From Kiritimatiellia bacterium (GTDB lineage: Bacteria; Verrucomicrobiota; Kiritimatiellia; SLAD01), in contig SKXR01000236.1 in NCBI GenBank assembly GCA_007128275.1, positions 1-9,061 of the forward strand: a DNA stretch of 9,061 bases. Direction: 5' to 3'. Below the pieces are notes generated by a model. The model did no database searches. It had not been told where the DNA came from and was given only the letters and a program-made list of their open reading frames with translations. Position 1 is the stretch's first letter; each line of letters starts with the position of its first letter. Shown piece by piece: positions 6,501 through 9,061 of this stretch. The translations under genes were made by a program, and so were the position numbers.

Positions 6501-8674
6501 CAACCGATATCGATTGGACCGATGCCGGCGTGGACATTGCCTTCACCCTCACCGGCGCCAACAGTTATAGCGTCGATGTGACACCGGTAGGCGGCACCAC
6601 GCGGACCTACACGGGCACCTTCACGGGCACGATTGACGAAGTCCGCGCTTGGTCGTCCAATAACGGTACGAATGATGAGTTCAACTCGAATCGCGACTTC
6701 TTCATTGATAATCTGCTCATCGAAGGGGATCAGTCCGCACCCAGTCGGGTCAGCGTTTCGGTAACCATCACGCGTGTGGAAGGCGATGAGGACAGCAACG
6801 ACGACGGCGTGCCGGATTGGTGGTACAACCAGTACGGCCTGAACCCGGAAACGCCGGGCCTGGGCGCCCAGATCCCTGCGGATCGTCATTTCACCTACTT
6901 GGAGATGTATGTCCTGAATCTCGATCCGGAGGATGACACGGTACCGGCGTTTCTGATGGAAATGGGCCAGAATGGACGCCCGACGTTTGCGGCGCCCGGC
7001 GGAAACCGGCGCTATATCCTTCAGCATACAGCCGACTTGGGCGATCCGTTCGTCGACATCGGCGAGGGACTGGATATCGGCGCGGAAATCGAACTGAACG
7101 GCGATGCGCTGGGCTTCTATCGCATCCGGTTCCTGGATCATGACGGAGGGGGAACTGGGCCAGGCGATTCCGTCTCGGTCAGCGCCACGCCCGGCAGCAC
7201 GACCTTTACCAATGAAGCGGGCATCACGATTACACTCCATGTCACGGGCGTGAACGTCGAGACGGCGACCTACTCCGTCGATAGCGGGACGCCGGCAATC
7301 TATACGGATGGCCAAACCATCACCGTGGGCGCCGGCCTCGCGATAGATGGATCCGTGACGGTGGAACTGCATGGGGAGACCACGGGCGGCGTGAACGATT
7401 CCCAGACGTACACCTACACGCGTGTGGACGATGAAGGACCGGAACCGATCGCGATTACAGAGGTGGGCGCAACCAGCCATTTCGTCAGCGAAGACAACAA
7501 CGTATGGATTGATTCCCGCGCCTTGCCGGAAGGATCCTCCGTGGAGGCCTATATCGTCTATTGCGTCAATCCTCCCTGTGAAGGCGACTGGCCCCTGGTT
7601 GGCATGAGCCGTAACGCGGAGTGGGAGAATGGCGATTGGTGGAACTATTCCCTCGGCGTACAACCCGATGGCACGGTCATCAGCTTCTCGATCCTGATGA
7701 TTGACGGATTCGGCACGGAGCATTGGGATGACAACAACGGTGCCGGCTATACCGTGACTATCGGCAGCGGGGGCAACGGGGGCGAGCCGGGCGACATGAC
7801 CCCGCCGTCTACCAATCCGACGTTTGGAACGGCTGGAACCGTCACGATTGACGGCATGAATACGGGTGGCGAGTGGAATGACGACAACCTGATCGCCTTG
7901 AACCTGGCCAATAGTGATCCGCGTTCGCTGGGCGATAACTGGACCATGCACGAGGCGCCTGCCAACCTAACGCATCTGTGGGCGCGATGGGACGATAACA
8001 ACCTGTACTTGGCTTGGCAGTTTGTCGACATCACCGACATCATCGATCCTTCCAACGCGGGATCTGCCGCAGGCGGAAGCGTTTTCAATAGCCAGGGTAT
8101 TCTGCAGTTCATCTCCATTGATACGGGCCCGGGTGGCGCCGCCGATTATATGTGGGACAAGCTGGACTCCTTTGGAGGGGCGACGTTGCCGAATGTGCAA
8201 ATCGCCATGCGGTCGGATCTCTGGGGCGATCATCCATACTTGTCCAAAGCTGTTGGCGGCGCGTTTGTGGTGGATGAAGACTTGGGCGTAAACTACTTCA
8301 CCCGTGACTTGGCGGGCATTCAAATTGCCAAAAGCCAGGGTTTCGTCGCGAACGCACTCTACGGGGTCGCAGATATTGACCATTATCTGAATGATCCGAA
8401 CACCTCGCTGATCAATTATTTCGATCACGATAAATCGCGAGACACCTTCTATGAGATGGCGGTTCCGCTGGCCACGCTGGGCATCACCCGCGCACACATT
8501 GAGTCCAACGGAATCGGCGTATTCATATCAGCGGGCGCCGACTCTGCCGTAAGTTCCATCCCGTATGATAACGCGACGCTGGATACTCCGGGTGTGACCG
8601 AGAGTAATTCAACGTGGGAGTGGGAGGATGGCGATGAGTTCACCGTCCCGTTCGCTCGTATCGGCGGGAATTAA
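3503..8674 (+). CDS. Secreted multimodular alpha-amylase (GH13) with several starch-binding-like modules
   Basis: A 1723-residue extracellular glycoside hydrolase, probably cleaving alpha-1,4-glucans such as starch or glycogen. A signal peptide spans residues 1-22 (Lys-Lys, hydrophobic core, cleavage likely after VVA). The GH13 barrel spans about 50-490: 'DVVVNH' at 176-181, 'GFRVDAIKH' at 277-285 (nucleophile D281), 'FGEY' at 313-316 (acid/base E315), 'FIDNHDV' at 380-386 (D385), so all catalytic residues are present. A C-terminal beta domain follows (about 495-577). Next come two CBM25/CBM53-like modules (about 601-692 and 714-805), an Ig-like domain starting at 806 and apparently resuming near 1077 after an inserted beta-rich domain (876-1076), a calcium-binding segment 'DSNDDGVPDWW' (1097-1107), a beta module ending in 'FYRIRF' (about 1148-1210), an Fn3-like domain (1222-1308), a third CBM25-like module (1329-1423), a Gly-rich linker and a CBM9/DOMON-like domain (about 1445-1723, 'WDDNNLYLAW' at 1496-1505). 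No membrane anchor or sorting tail is seen. GH13 subfamily and exact product are not decidable here. Confidence 0.93.
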   Translation: MKKITLGFLFLFALFTASFVVADFPFNASDPVYGLRSRIVEDPGFQYYPSPDDWRDVNMYQIFTDRFASSGETLGYIQGEGWYVGNRSYPENRNFHHGGDWKGLLQNLDYLEGMGIKAVWMSGVQINWQGIDTRFTPYHYYHPTDFFRVDPAQGTFEDLKNVIDAMHDRGMYVILDVVVNHMADLSGLWGNNREDNKWYHPHGNDTHGWWTDRRHGAPFDQLHLFHNHGRIRNWDSYPEYVLGAFPGTDDLRTSRQDVRDWLDLAFRNLIDATDCDGFRVDAIKHVEEDWIMEWANDMRQHAAYRGKNDFIIFGEYFTYDNHTLARYAQQPGYSFNSALFFPMSQTFKSVFVDGAGTGQLTQQLNNKGMYGEAENRLVTFIDNHDVNRIGLQAGGNVGHIEWIMPPALTFLYTATPVPCLFYGTEHAFQQGGHWNGQNAGPDFDDHDHQRETMFDKGFQPGPAQGNKLAATNAPLYQHIARLNQARDAHISLRRGNFQERWNSNNRGPYAFSRVYDDEEALVALNTSDNTESINPQVGKPEGTEFFNTLNPSETVTVGGDSRISFSLAPKESKIFIAGQASATLWVRGTHNYPLDGDIQPISDIWINTEAGPAGDVTDVVLVYSVDGGAWQELSMNVNTDWSSQGGSWYNATLGTHPAGTMVEYAILVEGEEDSEVWDDNDGSNYSFTVSEGPGPDLWILNISNWPQDGAVTEATPLFVDVEVGPQGNVSEVLVHFETGDGVWHEQEMTWNADWGSASGYWFNANLGTFPAGSVVRYSIELIGNDEAVLVRNNGGQYYQVTIRSSPLVITDPAGAITVSAPSYTLSGTASGIIGYLSWSNTLTGLSGTVPATAGWTIPDVALDVGANTIVISGDIEASGGPAGVLAEDDASNYGGGWGTGSNEGTGFGAWAIEGDGEAGGTFIGDNGFGFWSHENGGWAAAIRPFASSLSEGQTFSIRMQNGWIWEEGGSVGVALRDSAGDEKWAFYFVGGAVTYGGTETTDIDWTDAGVDIAFTLTGANSYSVDVTPVGGTTRTYTGTFTGTIDEVRAWSSNNGTNDEFNSNRDFFIDNLLIEGDQSAPSRVSVSVTITRVEGDEDSNDDGVPDWWYNQYGLNPETPGLGAQIPADRHFTYLEMYVLNLDPEDDTVPAFLMEMGQNGRPTFAAPGGNRRYILQHTADLGDPFVDIGEGLDIGAEIELNGDALGFYRIRFLDHDGGGTGPGDSVSVSATPGSTTFTNEAGITITLHVTGVNVETATYSVDSGTPAIYTDGQTITVGAGLAIDGSVTVELHGETTGGVNDSQTYTYTRVDDEGPEPIAITEVGATSHFVSEDNNVWIDSRALPEGSSVEAYIVYCVNPPCEGDWPLVGMSRNAEWENGDWWNYSLGVQPDGTVISFSILMIDGFGTEHWDDNNGAGYTVTIGSGGNGGEPGDMTPPSTNPTFGTAGTVTIDGMNTGGEWNDDNLIALNLANSDPRSLGDNWTMHEAPANLTHLWARWDDNNLYLAWQFVDITDIIDPSNAGSAAGGSVFNSQGILQFISIDTGPGGAADYMWDKLDSFGGATLPNVQIAMRSDLWGDHPYLSKAVGGAFVVDEDLGVNYFTRDLAGIQIAKSQGFVANALYGVADIDHYLNDPNTSLINYFDHDKSRDTFYEMAVPLATLGITRAHIESNGIGVFISAGADSAVSSIPYDNATLDTPGVTESNSTWEWEDGDEFTVPFARIGGN

Positions 8675-8702
8675 GCCACACGGTCATAACGTAAACACAG
8701 CG

Positions 8703-8739
8703 GAGCCCGTGGCGAATCTTCGCCACGGGCTCTTGCTTT
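8703..8739 (+). terminator. Rho-independent terminator of the amylase gene
   Basis: GAGCCCGTGGCGAA (8703-8716) and TTCGCCACGGGCTC (8719-8732) are perfect inverted repeats, forming a stem of at least 13 pairs with a tetraloop. TTGCTTT follows directly. It begins 28 bases after the amylase stop, so the amylase is probably a single-gene transcript. Confidence 0.88.
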
Positions 8740-8764
8740 CCTGAGTTCCTCATGACTCAGGAAA
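8737..8764. other. Second hairpin immediately after the terminator
   Basis: TTTCCTGAGT (8737-8746) pairs perfectly with ACTCAGGAAA (8755-8764) around an 8-base loop. It shares the T-run of the preceding terminator, so the two hairpins abut. No T-tract follows it on either strand. It may be a backup terminator element, a 3'-end processing structure or a protein-binding dyad. Confidence 0.6.
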
Positions 8765-9061
8765 TGTGATGTAAGTCGTTGTTTGGAATAGAGCGATTGC
8801 GCCATCGGGTGTCCCGATTGTAACCGGGAATCAATGGCGTAACGCGTGTTCGCCACGCCACGTTGGATTGGACGCGCGCGGTGTGGTTTGTCTTCAGCCA
8901 AAGCGCCTTCCGGTGCTTGCCCTCCGTAGCCTCGTGGCGAAGGAGGGTCGCCGTCCTCTCTCGCTTCGCTACAGAGGACTCTGCCACCGCAGTCCACATT
9001 CCCTTGAGGCGTCCTGCTCGGTCGTTCCTTTTTGGACTGCGGCGGCAGAGCGAAGCGTCGA
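8765..9061. repeat. Noncoding, dyad-rich intergenic region, probably a composite dispersed repeat
   Basis: No open frame here resembles a known protein; the short minus-strand frames are low-complexity and Arg-rich. Instead the stretch is packed with inverted repeats: CGCCAT/ATGGCG (8800-8805 with 8834-8839) enclosing ATCGGG-tgt-CCCGAT (8804-8818); CCCTCC/GGAGGG (8920-8925 with 8942-8947) with an inner GCC/GGC; and the long dyad starting at 8962. The composition and motifs ('CCCTCCGTAGCC', 'GGACTGCGGCGGCAGAGCGAAGC') resemble, from memory, multi-copy intergenic repeats of Verrucomicrobiota-type genomes. Only one copy is visible, so multicopy status is inferred. Confidence 0.5.
8962..9057. repeat. 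Long imperfect inverted repeat
   Basis: The left arm at 8979-8996 and right arm at 9033-9050 match in 17 of 18 positions as inverted repeats (one A/C mismatch at 8986/9043), with a 36-base loop. Outside them CGCTTCGCT (8962-8970) is complementary to AGCGAAGCG (9049-9057), so the full structure is a long stem with a bulge of roughly ten bases (ACAGAGGACT) on the left side. The element may continue past the right edge. Confidence 0.7.

Noticed and set aside
6296..7951. A 551-codon open frame on the minus strand
   Set aside because: Antisense to the binding modules of the same enzyme, with no family features; another codon-bias shadow.
8671..8999. Minus-strand frames of 108 and 80 codons in the distal intergenic region
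   Set aside because: Both run through hairpins, are Arg-rich and resemble the false translations repeats give; the longer one also crosses the terminator.
8920..9061. A CRISPR array or insertion-sequence end in the repeat-rich tail
   Set aside because: There are no regularly spaced direct repeats and no transposase fragment; the repeats are inverted and irregular.

Overview
The window suggests a Gram-negative bacterium of moderately high GC, most likely from the PVC superphylum (Verrucomicrobiota, Kiritimatiellota or Lentisphaerota). This is inferred from three things. A huge secreted glycosidase carries a calcium-binding 'DSNDDGVPDWW' segment and a 'YILQHTADL...FYRI' module, both styles common in these phyla. 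The argA gene is of the fused kinase-fold plus GNAT type. The distal intergenic region holds GC-rich dyad repeats of a kind I associate with these genomes. No marker gene fixes the taxon.

Bases 1-3138 hold three minus-strand genes, read in the order eboD-like, argA, bi-domain oxidoreductase. The eboD-like gene encodes a divergent sugar-phosphate cyclase of the 3-dehydroquinate synthase superfamily. After about 115 bases comes argA (N-acetylglutamate synthase, first step of arginine synthesis). Seven bases after the argA stop begins a GTG-initiated Zn-dependent-dehydrogenase-like gene that runs off the left edge. The last two are almost certainly co-transcribed. The reason for the three-gene grouping is not obvious, and no other ebo gene is visible.

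Bases 3139-3502 are a divergent intergenic region. It contains a LacI-family-type operator (3368-3381) and a related partial copy 76 bp upstream (3292-3305), which suggests sugar-responsive control of the gene to the right.

Bases 3503-8674 are one 1723-residue secreted alpha-amylase-type GH13 enzyme. It has all catalytic residues, three starch-binding-like repeats, an Ig-like domain apparently split by an inserted beta-rich domain, an EF-hand-like calcium segment, further beta modules and a CBM9/DOMON-like C-terminal domain. It is likely an extracellular starch or glycogen degrader that binds insoluble polymer at several points.

Bases 8675-9061 hold a strong rho-independent terminator, a second hairpin directly after it, and about 300 bases of noncoding, dyad-rich sequence ending in a long imperfect inverted repeat cut by the window edge. 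This looks like a dispersed intergenic repeat family. I see no CRISPR array, tRNA, rRNA, insertion sequence or phage gene. I do not see a clearly undescribed multi-gene system; the most notable items are the modular amylase with its operator pair and the stand-alone EboD-like cyclase next to argA.
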